Notes: a model not told the origin generated them from the letters alone. A DNA stretch of 64,000 bases from LMUY01 sp964235495 (GCA_964235495.1 CAXSAX010000002.1:60357-124356), one strand, 5' to 3'. Counted from the stretch's first letter, positions 44,193 to 53,128 are shown. A program made the numbers and translations.

Positions 44193-44731
44193 CGTATCGG
44201 CTGCCGGAGCTGACGGGGATGACCGACGAGCAGCGCCGGGTGGCCGATGCCATCCAGGCCGGGCCGCGCGGCGTCGTGCAGGGGCCGTTGCTGGCCTGGC
44301 TGCACAGCCCCGCGCTGGCGGAGCGCGCCCAGGCGCTCGGCGCATTCTGCCGCTACGGCACGTCCCTGCCGCCGCGGCTGAGCGAGCTGGCCATCCTCAC
44401 CACGGGCGCGCACTGGCAGGCCGGGTTCGAGTGGCACGTTCACGCCCCCCTGGCCCTGGCCGCCGGCCTGGACCCGGCGGCGGTGGAAGCCCTGCGCACC
44501 GGCGGCACGCCGCATTTCGACGCGGAGGACGAGCAGGCAGTCTGGCGCTTCGCCCACCACCTGCTGCGAGACCGCGAGGTGCCGGAGGCGACCTACCGCA
44601 CGGTGGCGGGATTGCTGGGAACGCAGGCCGTGGTCGAGCTGGTGGGGCTGCTCGGGTACTACGGGCTGATCTCGATGACGATCAAGGCGTTCGCGGTGCC
44701 GTTGCCGGAGGGGGCTGCGGAGCCGTTCTGA
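44189..44731 (+). CDS. Carboxymuconolactone decarboxylase family protein
   Basis: The 180-aa all-helical protein resembles the CMD/AhpD family: PRLSELAILTTGAHWQAGFEWHVHAPLALAAGLDPAAVEAL. It has the E-W-x-x-H alkylhydroperoxidase-like region but no C-x-x-C, so a peroxidase function is unlikely. A second helical half (DEQAVWRFAHHLLRDREVPEATYRTV) and a C-terminal ELVGLLGYYGLISMTIKAF complete the fold. Its ATG overlaps the BKACE stop, which suggests a joint step in degradation of an aromatic or keto acid. Confidence 0.85.
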   Translation: MTYRLPELTGMTDEQRRVADAIQAGPRGVVQGPLLAWLHSPALAERAQALGAFCRYGTSLPPRLSELAILTTGAHWQAGFEWHVHAPLALAAGLDPAAVEALRTGGTPHFDAEDEQAVWRFAHHLLRDREVPEATYRTVAGLLGTQAVVELVGLLGYYGLISMTIKAFAVPLPEGAAEPF

Positions 44732-44855
44732 TCGGCCGCCCCAATCGCCCCACCAAGCACCCAACTCAGACACAATCCCGGCCTCAGCCCGGCGCAATCG
44801 GCTGGCGTGATGCGTGGGCGTCAGAGCGTGACGCGCGCAACCTCCGAGGCCGTCC

Positions 44856-46712
44856 ATGCATCTCCCGCCCGAGCGCCCGCTGCCCCTCGCCAGTACCGTG
44901 TCCACCCACTCCGCCACGCCCGAGCCGTGGCTGCGGCACCTGTGCTTCTTCGGGCCGGTTGCGGCCATCACCGTGGCCGCCCTGGCGCTGGCGCTGCACG
45001 CCATGCCGCTCGCCGGCGGCGCGCGGGCGCTTTACGCGGTCGCGGTCGCGGTCAACGTCGGCCTGCTCGCGCTGGCGTCCTGGGGCGGGGTGCTGGGAGG
45101 CATCGTGGCGCTCGGGGAACGCCTCGTCGGCAAGGCGACGAGTCCGGTGCTGCGTCCGCCCACCGGCCAGGCCCGCACCGCCGTCCTGCTGCCGGTCTAT
45201 GAGGAGGACGCGATCCGCGTGTTCGCCGCCGCCGCCGTCATGCGGGACTCGCTGGCGCGGGAGCGGCTGGGGGCGGCGGACATCTTCGTGCTCAGCGACA
45301 CCCGCTCGGCCGCGGGCGCTGCGGCGGAGGAGCAGGCCCATCGCCGGGTGCTGGCCATGCAGCCAGCCGGCGGGCCGGCGATCCACTACCGCCGCCGGGT
45401 GCGCAACGACGGGCGCAAGGCGGGCAACATCGCCGAGTTCTGCGGGCGCTGGGGCGCGGCGTATGACTTCATGGTGGTGCTGGACGCGGACAGCCTGATG
45501 ACGGGGGCCGCCATCGCCACCCTGGTCGGCGCCATGGAGGCCAACCCGCGCGCCGGGCTGGTGCAGTCCATGTGCTACCCCGTCGGGCGCGCCAGCCTGT
45601 TCGCCCGGGCGCAGCAATTCGCAGCAAGGCTGCAAGGGCCGCTGCTGGCCCGGGGCGCCGCATTCTGGCAGGGGCCGCGCGGCAGCTACTGGGGGCACAA
45701 CGCCATCATCCGCATCGCCGCCTTCGCCGCCCATTGCGGCCTGCCGGAGCTGCCGGGACCAGCCCCGCTCGGCGGCGAGATTCTGTGCCACGACACGGTG
45801 GAGGCCGCCCTGATGCTGCGCGCCGGCTGGGACGCCTGGCTGCTGCCGGACATCGGCGGCTCCTGGGAGGAGACGCCCACCAACCTGCTGGACCACCTGC
45901 AGCGGGACCGCCGTTGGTGCCAGGGCAACCTGCAGCACGCCGCCGTGCTGCGGGCGGAGGGGCTGAAGCCCGCCTCCTTCCTGCACCTCGGCCAGGGCAT
46001 CGCGCACTACCTGTCCGCGCCGCTGTTCGTGGCGCTGCTCGCCCTGTCCGCGCTGCCCGGCGGCCACCTGGCCGGGCCGGCGGGGGCGCTGGACGCCACC
46101 GTGCTGGCCCTGCTGTTCGCCCCCCGGCTGCTGGCGCTGGCGGCCGCGCTGGCGGATGGCCGGGTCTCGGCCGGGCTGGGCGGGCGGGGCCGGCTGCTGG
46201 CCAGCGCGCTGCTGGACCAGGTGCTCGGCGTGCTCGTCAGTCCCGTGACGGCCGTGTTCCACACCCTGTTCGTGGCCCGAACCCTGGCCGGCCGCGTCGT
46301 GGGCTGGGATGCGCAGCCGCGCGACGACCGCGGCCTCGGCTGGGCGGAGGCGTGGCGCTGCCTGGGCCTGCCGCTGGCCGGCGCGGCGGCGCTGGCGGGG
46401 CTGCTGGTGTCGCCTTGGGCGGCGGCCATCCTGCTCGCGGGCGTGCCGGTGGCGGTCTGGTCCAGCCGGCTCAGCCTCGGCCAGTGGACCCGGCGGCTCG
46501 GCCTGTTCGCCATCCCCGAGGAGGGCGCCCCGCCTGCCCTGCTGCTCGCCTTGGCCCAAGCCCAGTCCGACCTGCGGAACGCGCGGCAGGCGGCAGCGCC
46601 ACCCGCCCTGCCCAGGGAGGCCGGGGTGAGCGTGGCACCCCAGGAGCTGCGGCCCGCCTGGGCGGCGGCCTCCTACGGCATGGCCGGGGGCGGCGCGCTC
46701 AAGGCCGGGTGA
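44856..46712 (+). CDS. opgH: Periplasmic glucan glucosyltransferase, OpgH/MdoH-like
   Basis: The 618-aa inner-membrane GT2 protein has two N-terminal membrane segments, then a cytoplasmic processive transferase domain (AVLLPVYEEDAIRV, VVLDADSLMTG, GEILCHDTVEAALML and the Q-x-x-R-W motif in LQRDRRWCQGNLQH), and several C-terminal membrane segments. OpgH polymerises the beta-glucan backbone of osmoregulated periplasmic glucans. It is shorter than enteric MdoH (about 850 aa), mainly in the N-terminus, as in alphaproteobacterial members. No opgG is adjacent. GAGG precedes the ATG by about 8 nt. Confidence 0.88.
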   Translation: MHLPPERPLPLASTVSTHSATPEPWLRHLCFFGPVAAITVAALALALHAMPLAGGARALYAVAVAVNVGLLALASWGGVLGGIVALGERLVGKATSPVLRPPTGQARTAVLLPVYEEDAIRVFAAAAVMRDSLARERLGAADIFVLSDTRSAAGAAAEEQAHRRVLAMQPAGGPAIHYRRRVRNDGRKAGNIAEFCGRWGAAYDFMVVLDADSLMTGAAIATLVGAMEANPRAGLVQSMCYPVGRASLFARAQQFAARLQGPLLARGAAFWQGPRGSYWGHNAIIRIAAFAAHCGLPELPGPAPLGGEILCHDTVEAALMLRAGWDAWLLPDIGGSWEETPTNLLDHLQRDRRWCQGNLQHAAVLRAEGLKPASFLHLGQGIAHYLSAPLFVALLALSALPGGHLAGPAGALDATVLALLFAPRLLALAAALADGRVSAGLGGRGRLLASALLDQVLGVLVSPVTAVFHTLFVARTLAGRVVGWDAQPRDDRGLGWAEAWRCLGLPLAGAAALAGLLVSPWAAAILLAGVPVAVWSSRLSLGQWTRRLGLFAIPEEGAPPALLLALAQAQSDLRNARQAAAPPALPREAGVSVAPQELRPAWAAASYGMAGGGALKAG

Positions 46713-47229
46713 AGCACTCCACCGAGCCCAGGGGCGGTGCGGGGGCGAGCAGGTCGATCGGCTCGCCCCGCGCCAGCGCCCGCAGCACCTTGAGCGGGCC
46801 GCCATGAGTGATGACCACGTGGCGCCCCGGCGGCAGGGCGCGGTGGAACCCCTGCACCCGCGCCGCGAGCGCCTCCCCGGACTCGCCGCCGGGCGGGGCG
46901 AAGCGCCAGGGGTCGGACGCCCAGGCATCGAGCGCCGGGCGCGGCACGCCATCCCAGAGTCGGCCTTCCCACTCGCCGAAATCCAGCTCCGCCAGCCGGT
47001 CATCCACCCGGTGCGGCCCCAGGGCGGCGGCCACGTCGCGGCAGCGGCGGGCGGGGCTGGTCCAGACCAGGCCGGCCAGGGGCCGCAGCCGCTCCGCCAG
47101 GGCGGCGGCCTGCGCCGGGTCGGGCAGCAGGTCGGTGCGGCCGTAGCAGCGCCCGCCGGACGCCACCGGAGGGTGGCGCACGAGGGCGAGCCAGGGTGCG
47201 CCGGATCGACAGGCCTCGGCCCCGGTCAT
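46699..47229 (-). CDS. Histidine phosphatase, CobC-like
   Basis: The 176-aa phosphoglycerate-mutase-fold protein has the catalytic R-H in LALVRHPPVASGGRCYGRTDL, the CobC-type ELDFGEWEGRLWDGVPRPALDAW, PPGGESGEALAARV and the second histidine in HVVITHGGPLKVL. The GRCYGR-D-L block resembles alpha-ribazole-5'-phosphate phosphatase of cobalamin synthesis, but no cob genes are nearby. The initiation codon at 47229 is only 11 nt from the divergent tspO start, so promoters must overlap the neighbouring gene or one of the starts is misplaced. Confidence 0.8.
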   Translation of the reverse strand: MTGAEACRSGAPWLALVRHPPVASGGRCYGRTDLLPDPAQAAALAERLRPLAGLVWTSPARRCRDVAAALGPHRVDDRLAELDFGEWEGRLWDGVPRPALDAWASDPWRFAPPGGESGEALAARVQGFHRALPPGRHVVITHGGPLKVLRALARGEPIDLLAPAPPLGSVECFTRP

Positions 47230-47240
47230 ACGGTGCGCCG

Positions 47241-47714
47241 ATGAATGCACTGGGTTTGCTGCCGTTCGCCGCAGCCTGCGTCTGCGTGGCGCTGTCGGGC
47301 GCCGTGTTCCGGCCGGGCGCATGGTACGAAGGGCTGGACAAGCCGCGCTGGCGCCCGCCGAACTGGCTGTTCGCCCCGGCCTGGACGGTGCTCTACATCT
47401 GCATCGCGGTGTCCGGCTGGCTTGCCTGGCGCCAGGCGGGCGTGGCCGGCGCACCCGCCGCGTTTGTGGCCTACGGCGTGCAATTGGCGCTGAATGCCGG
47501 CTGGTCGGCCGTGTTCTTCGGCCTGCACCGGCCGGGCTGGGCGCTGGCCGAGCTGGCGCTGCTCTGGGTGTCCATCGCGCTGACGGCCGCCCTGTTCGCG
47601 CCCATCAGCGCGGTCGCCGCGGCGCTGCTGCTGCCGTATCTCGCCTGGGTGACGTTCGCCGGCGCGCTGAACGCCTCCCTGTGGCGGCGCAACCCGGCGT
47701 TCAGTCCTGGCTGA
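47241..47714 (+). CDS. tspO: TspO/MBR family tryptophan-rich sensory protein
   Basis: The 157-aa protein has five hydrophobic helices and the TspO signature: FRPGAWYEGLDKPRWRPPNWLFAPAWTVLYICIA, split here as the P-x-W-x-P-P-x-W-x-F-x-P-x-W-T core, then LNAGWSAVFFGLHRPGWALAE and the end PYLAWVTFAGALNASLW. Bacterial TspO binds porphyrins and steroids and responds to light and oxygen. A conserved W-A-x-F-A-x-x-L-N segment is intact. It is divergent from the CobC-like gene and convergent with a cupin gene; their 3' ends overlap by 14 nt (47701-47714). Confidence 0.9.
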   Translation: MNALGLLPFAAACVCVALSGAVFRPGAWYEGLDKPRWRPPNWLFAPAWTVLYICIAVSGWLAWRQAGVAGAPAAFVAYGVQLALNAGWSAVFFGLHRPGWALAELALLWVSIALTAALFAPISAVAAALLLPYLAWVTFAGALNASLWRRNPAFSPG

Positions 47715-48186
47715 CCCATTCCGGCTCGGCGGCGACCTCCAGCTCCAGGTTCACCACCAGTTCCTCCGGGCCGCTGCGTATGATGACGCAGTGCAGGTCC
47801 TGTGTGCCGGACGCGTTGATCTCCTGGTGCGGCAGCCAGGCCGGCACCTGTAGGAAATCCCCGGGCCCGGCCTTGGCGATCCACTCCAGCCGGTCGCCCC
47901 AGCGCATGTGGGCCTCGCCATAGACCACGTAGATGATGCTGTGCAGCGCGCCGTGGTGGTGCGCCCCGGTGGCGGAGCCGGGCTTGATGAGGTTGGTGCC
48001 GGCCCAAAGCGCCCCGCCCGTGCGCCCGCCGCTGAGCGCCACCTCGCGGTTCATGCCCAGGGTCATGGGGGTGTCGCCGCTGGCGCCGCCCCGCCGCACC
48101 ACGCGGATGCCGTGGGTGCGCCAGTCGGGGTGGCTCGTCGCCATGTCGTCGGGCACAGGATGGTCGGGCACGGGATGGTCGGGCAC
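47701..48186 (-). CDS. Cupin domain protein
   Basis: The 161-aa protein is a single cupin. Motif 1 is KPGSATGAHHHGALHSIIYVVYGEAHMRWG with the metal-binding HHH and E, and motif 2 is PGDFLQVPAWLPHQEINASG with its His. The ligand is unknown. A GTG at 48186 is preceded by CAGGAG at 7-nt spacing; this places three VPDHP-type pentapeptides (a 15-bp DNA repeat at 48148-48192) at the N-terminus. An ATG at 48144 without a ribosome site would omit them. Confidence 0.8.
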   Translation of the reverse strand: MPDHPVPDHPVPDDMATSHPDWRTHGIRVVRRGGASGDTPMTLGMNREVALSGGRTGGALWAGTNLIKPGSATGAHHHGALHSIIYVVYGEAHMRWGDRLEWIAKAGPGDFLQVPAWLPHQEINASGTQDLHCVIIRSGPEELVVNLELEVAAEPEWVSQD

Positions 48187-48192
48187 GGGGAG
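48148..48192. repeat. 15-bp tandem repeat at the 5' end of the cupin gene
   Basis: Three units of the type GTCGGGCACGGGATG (48148-48162, 48163-48177, 48178-48192) lie across the proposed GTG start and encode PVPDH-type pentapeptides on the minus strand. The first two differ by one base; the third is changed at its end where the ribosome site lies. Confidence 0.85.
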
Positions 48193-48297
48193 GCTCCTGG
48201 ATTGCTGCCATGGCAAAATGGGCAGGACCGCCGCGCCCGGCAAGCGGGCCGCAACGCGGGCGGCGCCGCGGCGTTGGGCAGGAACAGGAGTGTAGCT

Positions 48298-48639
48298 ATG
48301 AAGTATCTGTTTCCCATCCTTGGGGCGGCGATCGCCCTGGCCGGCGCCGACAAGCTGTTCGGCGACCGCGGCTATGACGGCATGTTCCGCCATCTCGGCT
48401 GGAGCCGCGACGAGATGCAGGCCCTGGCCGCCGCCGAGGCGGCCGGCGGCCTGCTGATGGCGTCGCGCGCCACTCGGCGGCTCGGCGGCGCCCTGGTGGC
48501 GGGCGCGTCCGCTGCCGTGCTGGGCAGCGAGCTGCGCCACGATGACAGCGGGCTGGCCGCCTCGCGCGCGCTGGTGCTGCTCGCGGCGGTGCTGGCCCTG
48601 CTCGTGCCGGGCCAGGCGCGGCGCTCAAGGACGGCATGA
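48298..48639 (+). CDS. Small DoxX-like membrane protein
   Basis: The 113-aa protein has about four hydrophobic segments (YLFPILGAAIALAGADKLF, AAEAAGGLLMAS, LGGALVAGASAAVLGSEL, ALVLLAAVLALLVPG), arranged like DoxX/SURF4-type quinone-linked membrane proteins. The middle part, YDGMFRHLGWSRDEM, is a conserved-looking loop. The family call is tentative. AGGAG lies before the ATG. The TGA overlaps the ATG of the LOV gene (48636-48639), so the two products are probably made together. Confidence 0.55.
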   Translation: MKYLFPILGAAIALAGADKLFGDRGYDGMFRHLGWSRDEMQALAAAEAAGGLLMASRATRRLGGALVAGASAAVLGSELRHDDSGLAASRALVLLAAVLALLVPGQARRSRTA

Positions 48640-49208
48640 CGGCGAGCGCCATCCGCGAGGCCCTGACCACGGCCATGATGCACAGCACGGCGCCCATGGT
48701 GCTGTCCGACCCGCACCGGCCGGATTGCCCCATGGTGGCGGTGAACCAGGCCTTCGCCGACCTCACCGGCTACTCCGCCGACGAGGCGATCGGGCGCAAC
48801 TGCCGCTTCCTACAAGGCTCCAACACCGATCCGGACTCCGCGCCGCACATCCGCGCCTGCCTCGCGGCCGGGCAGGGCTGCATCGAGTGGATCGTCAACT
48901 ACCGCCGCGACGGCACCATGTTCTGGAACCTCTTGTTCATCTCGCCGGTGCACGACCTGGACGGCTCGCTGCTGTTCTTCTTCGGCAACCAGTGCAACAT
49001 CAGCCAGGGCTTCCCGGACTGGCTGCCTGAGGTGAGCTTCGGCCGCGCCCACGTGGTGCCGGCGCTGGAGCGGGAGTTCCACGCGCTGCTGCATGAGGTT
49101 GACCTCGCCGGGCGGGTGCAGGCGCTGGGGCGGGTGATCGCGGCGGCGCATCGCCTGGCGGAGCTTTCCACCAAGCTGGCGCCTGGTGCATCGGAGCTGG
49201 CGCCGTGA
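48636..49208 (+). CDS. Short LOV-domain blue-light photoreceptor
   Basis: The 190-aa protein is a PAS domain of the LOV class with the diagnostic GRNCRFLQG, where C56 is the photoactive cysteine. The FMN contacts are also all present: N55, Q60, N88 in VNYRRDG, N98 in MFWNLLF and Q119 in FFGNQCNIS. On blue light LOV domains form an FMN-cysteinyl adduct. Downstream there is only a helical C-terminal extension (EFHALLHEVDLAGRVQALGR), with no kinase, HTH or GGDEF, so it is a stand-alone short LOV protein that probably acts through dimerisation or a partner. It is translationally coupled to the DoxX-like gene. Confidence 0.88.
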   Translation: MTASAIREALTTAMMHSTAPMVLSDPHRPDCPMVAVNQAFADLTGYSADEAIGRNCRFLQGSNTDPDSAPHIRACLAAGQGCIEWIVNYRRDGTMFWNLLFISPVHDLDGSLLFFFGNQCNISQGFPDWLPEVSFGRAHVVPALEREFHALLHEVDLAGRVQALGRVIAAAHRLAELSTKLAPGASELAP

Positions 49209-49239
49209 TACGGGAGCGATAGTTCCTGCGGAGCCACTC

Positions 49240-49836
49240 ATGACCGACGCCAACCACCGGCACTCCGACCACCCGATCGACAAGCTGTTCCTGGAACGCT
49301 GGTCGCCGCGCGCCTTCACCGACGAGACGATGAACGAGGCCGACCTGATGACCCTGTTCGAGGCCGCACGCTGGGCGCCGTCCTCGTACAACTCGCAGCC
49401 TTGGCGCTTCATTTACGCCCGCCGCGGCAAGCCGCATTTCGACAAGATGCTGAGCCTGTTGGTCGAGTTCAACCAGGGCTGGGCCAAGAGCGCCGCCGTG
49501 TTGGTGACGCTGGTGTCGAACTCGACCATGCTGCCCCCCGGCAAGGACACGCCCGTGCCGTCCTACAGCCACTCGATGGACGCCGGGTCCGCCTGGGCCA
49601 GCGTCGCCTTCCAGGCGACGCTGATGGGATGGCAAGCCCATGGCATGGTCGGCTTCGACAAGGAGCGCGCCTTTGCCGAGCTGGGCGTGCCCGTGGGCTA
49701 CCGGGTGGAACAGATGATCGCGATCGGCCGGCCCGGCGACAAGACCATGCTGGCCGAGGCGATGGCGGCCCGCGAGCACCCGAGCGAGCGCATCCCGCTG
49801 GCGCAGATCATGATGGAGGGCAGCTTCAAGGCGTAA
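49240..49836 (+). CDS. Nitroreductase family protein
   Basis: The 198-aa FMN-dependent oxidoreductase has LFLERWSPRAFTDETMNEADLMTLFEAARWAPSSYNSQPWRFIYARR, split across the R-S-x-R-x-F and A-P-S-x-x-N-x-Q-P-W flavin-binding motifs, and an FMN-site C-terminal IAIGRPG. These enzymes reduce nitroaromatics, quinones or flavins with NAD(P)H. The ATG at 49240 follows GCGGAG at 7-nt spacing. It is alone between the LOV gene and the second RND operon. Confidence 0.88.
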   Translation: MTDANHRHSDHPIDKLFLERWSPRAFTDETMNEADLMTLFEAARWAPSSYNSQPWRFIYARRGKPHFDKMLSLLVEFNQGWAKSAAVLVTLVSNSTMLPPGKDTPVPSYSHSMDAGSAWASVAFQATLMGWQAHGMVGFDKERAFAELGVPVGYRVEQMIAIGRPGDKTMLAEAMAAREHPSERIPLAQIMMEGSFKA

Positions 49837-49963
49837 GGCGGGAGTGGGAGCGCGCACCCGCCAGCCGCTCGATACGGAACCGGTTGCTCCAACCCCGCTG
49901 CGTGGCTACGAAGGCGGGCGAACAGAGACATCGCCGGTGGACCGTGAAGGGTAGGGCAGCCGC

Positions 49964-52900
49964 ATGAACGCCATCGTCCTGATCGCGCTCAAGCGGCGGC
50001 TGACCTTCGTGGTGCTGGCCATCGTCATCCTGATCTTCGGCGGGCAGGCAGCCTGGAAGACGCCGACCGACATCTTCCCTGCCATCGACATCCCCGTCGT
50101 CGCCGTCGTCTGGACCTATAACGGCCTGACGCCGCAGGACATGTCCGGCCGGGTGGTCTATTACTTCGAGCGCACGCTGACCACGACGGTCAGCAACATC
50201 GAGCACATCGAGAGCCAGTCGCTCTACGGCCGCGGCATCGTCAAGATCTTCTTCCAGCCGAACACGAACGTCGCGGCCGCTCAGGCGCAGATCGCGGCCA
50301 GCGCGCAGACCGTGCTCAAGCAGATGCCGCCCGGCATCACGCCGCCGCAACTCCTGCTGTACAACGCCTCCAGCGTGCCCGTGCTGAGCCTGCAGGTTTC
50401 GGGCACCGACCAGACCGTGCAGCAGCTGTACGACCTCGCCTCGAACTTCATCCGGCCGACGCTGATCAGCGTGCCCGGCGTGGCGATCCCCACGCCGTAT
50501 GGCGGCACCTCCCGCGTGGTGCAGGTCGATCTCAACCAGCGCGGGCTGCTGGAGCACGGGCTGTCCGCAACGGACGTGTCCAAGGCGCTCGCCCGCCAGA
50601 ACCTCGTGCTGCCGGCAGGCGACGAGAAGATCGGCAAGCTCGACTACCTCGTGTCCACCAACGCCTCGCCGGTCAATCTCGACACGTTCAACAACCTGCC
50701 GATCAAGCAGGTCGGCAACGCGATCATCTATATGCGCGACGTGGCCTACGTGCACCGCGGCGGGCCGCCGCAGGCCAACCTGGTGCTGGTGCACGGGCAG
50801 CAGAGCGTGCTGATGGAGGTGCTGAAGATCGGCAACGCCTCCACCCTGGCGGTGGTCGAAGGCGTCAAGAAGATGCTGCCGGGCATCGAGAAGACGCTGC
50901 CCCCCGGCATCAAGATCACCCCGCTGAACGACGCCTCCACCTTCGTGCGGGACTCGGTCCAGGACGTGCTGCGCGAGATGGCCATCGCCGCGGTGCTGAC
51001 CGGGGCGATGGTGCTGCTGTTCCTCGGCTCCTGGCGCTCGACGCTGATCGTGGCGACCTCCATCCCGCTCTGCATCCTGACCTCCATCCTGGTGCTGTCC
51101 TGGCTCGGCGAGACCATCAACGTGATGACGCTGGGCGGCCTGGCGCTCGCCGTCGGCATCCTGGTGGACGACGCCACGGTGATGATCGAGAACATCTCCT
51201 CCCACCTGGAGCAGGGCCAGGAGCTGGAAGCGGCGATCATCGACGCCGCCAACGAGATCGTCGTGCCGACCTTCGTGTCCACCTTGTGCATCTGCATCGT
51301 CTGGCTGCCGCTGTTCACGCTCAGCGGCATCGGCGGCTACCTGTTCAAGCCGCTGGCCATGGCGATCGTGTTCGCCATGATCACCTCGTTCGTCCTGTCC
51401 CGCACCCTGGTGCCGACCATGGCCGTCTGGCTGCTGGCCGGCCAGCAGCAGGCGCATGGCCAGCACGGCAGCGGGGGCGGGCCGTTCACGCGGTTCCAGC
51501 GCGGCTTCGAGCACCGGTTCGAGCGGTTCCGAACCAGCTACCGCGACCTGCTGACGGACGTGATGGGCCGCACCGGCAGCTTCATCGGCGTCTTCCTCGC
51601 CCTCTCGCTCGCCTCGCTGCTGCTGATCCCGTTCCTGGGGCGCAACTTCTTTCCCGAGATACGCTCGGGTGAGATGGATTTGCACATGCGCGCCCAGATC
51701 GGCACCCGCATCGAGGATTCCGGCAAGCTGTCGGTGCTGGTGAACCAGGAAATTCGCAAGGCGCTGCCCGGCAAGGTCGCCGGCATCGTGGACAATTGCG
51801 GCCTGCCGGTCAGCGGCATCAACGAGGTGTACGGCGCCAGCGGCACCATCGGGCCATCGGATTGCGACCTGACGATCAGCCTCGTGGACGAGGCCTCGCC
51901 GGTGCAGGAATACCGGCAAATCCTGCGGCCGAAGCTGGCCGCGGCGTTCCCCGGCACCGCCTTCACCTTCCTGCCGGGCGACATCACGGCCAAGATCCTC
52001 GACTTCGGCCTGCCGTCGCCCATCGACATCCAGGTGATCGGGCGCGACCAGCGGGCGAACTTCGACTACGCCAAGCAGGTGCTGGCCCGCATCGCCAAGA
52101 TACCCGGCATCGCTGACCCCAACATCCTGCAAGCCCTGGATGCGCCGACGCTGCGGGTGACCTCATCGCGCTCCTTCGCCAGCGGCACCGGGATCTCCGA
52201 GGCCGACATCGCGGGCAACGCGCTCGCCACCCTGTCCGGCAGCGGCCAGACCGCGCCGACCTACTGGCTCGACACCACCAACGGCGTCTCCTACCTGGTC
52301 AACATGCAGACGCCGCAGCCCCAGCTCGACAGCATGAATGCGCTGGAGACGCTGCCCATCGACGCCGGGGACGGCAACCCATCCGGCCAGGGCATGCAAT
52401 TGCTGGGGGGCTTAAGCCAAATCAGCCAAACCGGCATGCCGCTCGTGGTCTCGCATTACAGCATCACCCCCACCATCGACATCTACGCCAGCGTGCAGCA
52501 GCGCGACTTGGGCGCCGTGAACGACGCGGTGCAGCAGGTCCTGCAAGAGACCGCGAAGGACGTGCCCCGCAGCTCCCACGTGGCAACGCGTGGCCAGGCG
52601 GTGACCATGGCGACGGCCTACAGCCAATTGGTCGGCGGGCTGCTGTTCGCCGTGGTGCTGGTGTACCTGGTCATCGTCGTGAACTTCCAGTCCTGGGTCG
52701 ATCCGTTCATCATCATCACGGCCCTGCCCGGCGCGCTGGCCGGCATCGTCTGGTCGCTGTTCATCACCAACACGACCCTCTCGGTCCCGGCGCTGACGGG
52801 GGCGATCATGTGCATGGGGACGGCGACGGCGAACTCCATCCTGGTGGTGAGCTTCGCGCGGGAGCGGCTGGCCAAACACGGCGACGCGGCGCGGGCCGCC

Positions 52901-53128
52901 ATCGAGGCCGGCTACGGCCGCGTGCGCCCGGTGCTGATGACGGCGCTGGCGATGATCATCGGCATGTTGCCGATGGCGCTCAGCAACACCCAGAACGCCC
53001 CGCTCGGCCGCGCGGTGATGGGCGGGCTCGCGGTGGCGACCGTCTCCACCCTGCTGTTCGTGCCGGCGGTGTTCGCGCTGGTGCACGGCCGGCTGCTCCA
53101 CAGCAAGCGCAAAGAGGCCACGGCATGA
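49964..53128 (+). CDS. RND efflux pump, inner-membrane component (second system)
   Basis: The 1054-aa RND protein begins MNAIVLIALKRRLTFVVLAIVILIFGG and has 12 predicted membrane segments, with two periplasmic porter domains. TM4 reads ALAVGILVDDATVMIENISSHLEQG with the relay aspartates. It differs from the HAE1 pump at 37442 in lacking the canonical FIxRPV start and resembles the CzcA/acriflavin-like group found with NodT lipoproteins. It is the first of three overlapping genes that form a complete tripartite exporter. A GGGTAGGGC ribosome site precedes the ATG. Confidence 0.93.
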   Translation: MNAIVLIALKRRLTFVVLAIVILIFGGQAAWKTPTDIFPAIDIPVVAVVWTYNGLTPQDMSGRVVYYFERTLTTTVSNIEHIESQSLYGRGIVKIFFQPNTNVAAAQAQIAASAQTVLKQMPPGITPPQLLLYNASSVPVLSLQVSGTDQTVQQLYDLASNFIRPTLISVPGVAIPTPYGGTSRVVQVDLNQRGLLEHGLSATDVSKALARQNLVLPAGDEKIGKLDYLVSTNASPVNLDTFNNLPIKQVGNAIIYMRDVAYVHRGGPPQANLVLVHGQQSVLMEVLKIGNASTLAVVEGVKKMLPGIEKTLPPGIKITPLNDASTFVRDSVQDVLREMAIAAVLTGAMVLLFLGSWRSTLIVATSIPLCILTSILVLSWLGETINVMTLGGLALAVGILVDDATVMIENISSHLEQGQELEAAIIDAANEIVVPTFVSTLCICIVWLPLFTLSGIGGYLFKPLAMAIVFAMITSFVLSRTLVPTMAVWLLAGQQQAHGQHGSGGGPFTRFQRGFEHRFERFRTSYRDLLTDVMGRTGSFIGVFLALSLASLLLIPFLGRNFFPEIRSGEMDLHMRAQIGTRIEDSGKLSVLVNQEIRKALPGKVAGIVDNCGLPVSGINEVYGASGTIGPSDCDLTISLVDEASPVQEYRQILRPKLAAAFPGTAFTFLPGDITAKILDFGLPSPIDIQVIGRDQRANFDYAKQVLARIAKIPGIADPNILQALDAPTLRVTSSRSFASGTGISEADIAGNALATLSGSGQTAPTYWLDTTNGVSYLVNMQTPQPQLDSMNALETLPIDAGDGNPSGQGMQLLGGLSQISQTGMPLVVSHYSITPTIDIYASVQQRDLGAVNDAVQQVLQETAKDVPRSSHVATRGQAVTMATAYSQLVGGLLFAVVLVYLVIVVNFQSWVDPFIIITALPGALAGIVWSLFITNTTLSVPALTGAIMCMGTATANSILVVSFARERLAKHGDAARAAIEAGYGRVRPVLMTALAMIIGMLPMALSNTQNAPLGRAVMGGLAVATVSTLLFVPAVFALVHGRLLHSKRKEATA

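Noticed and set aside
49826..52132. 768-codon minus-strand frame opposite the second RND pump
   Set aside because: It is an antisense shadow rich in His, Gln, Arg and Asp with no hydrophobic core. The plus-strand pump is unambiguous.
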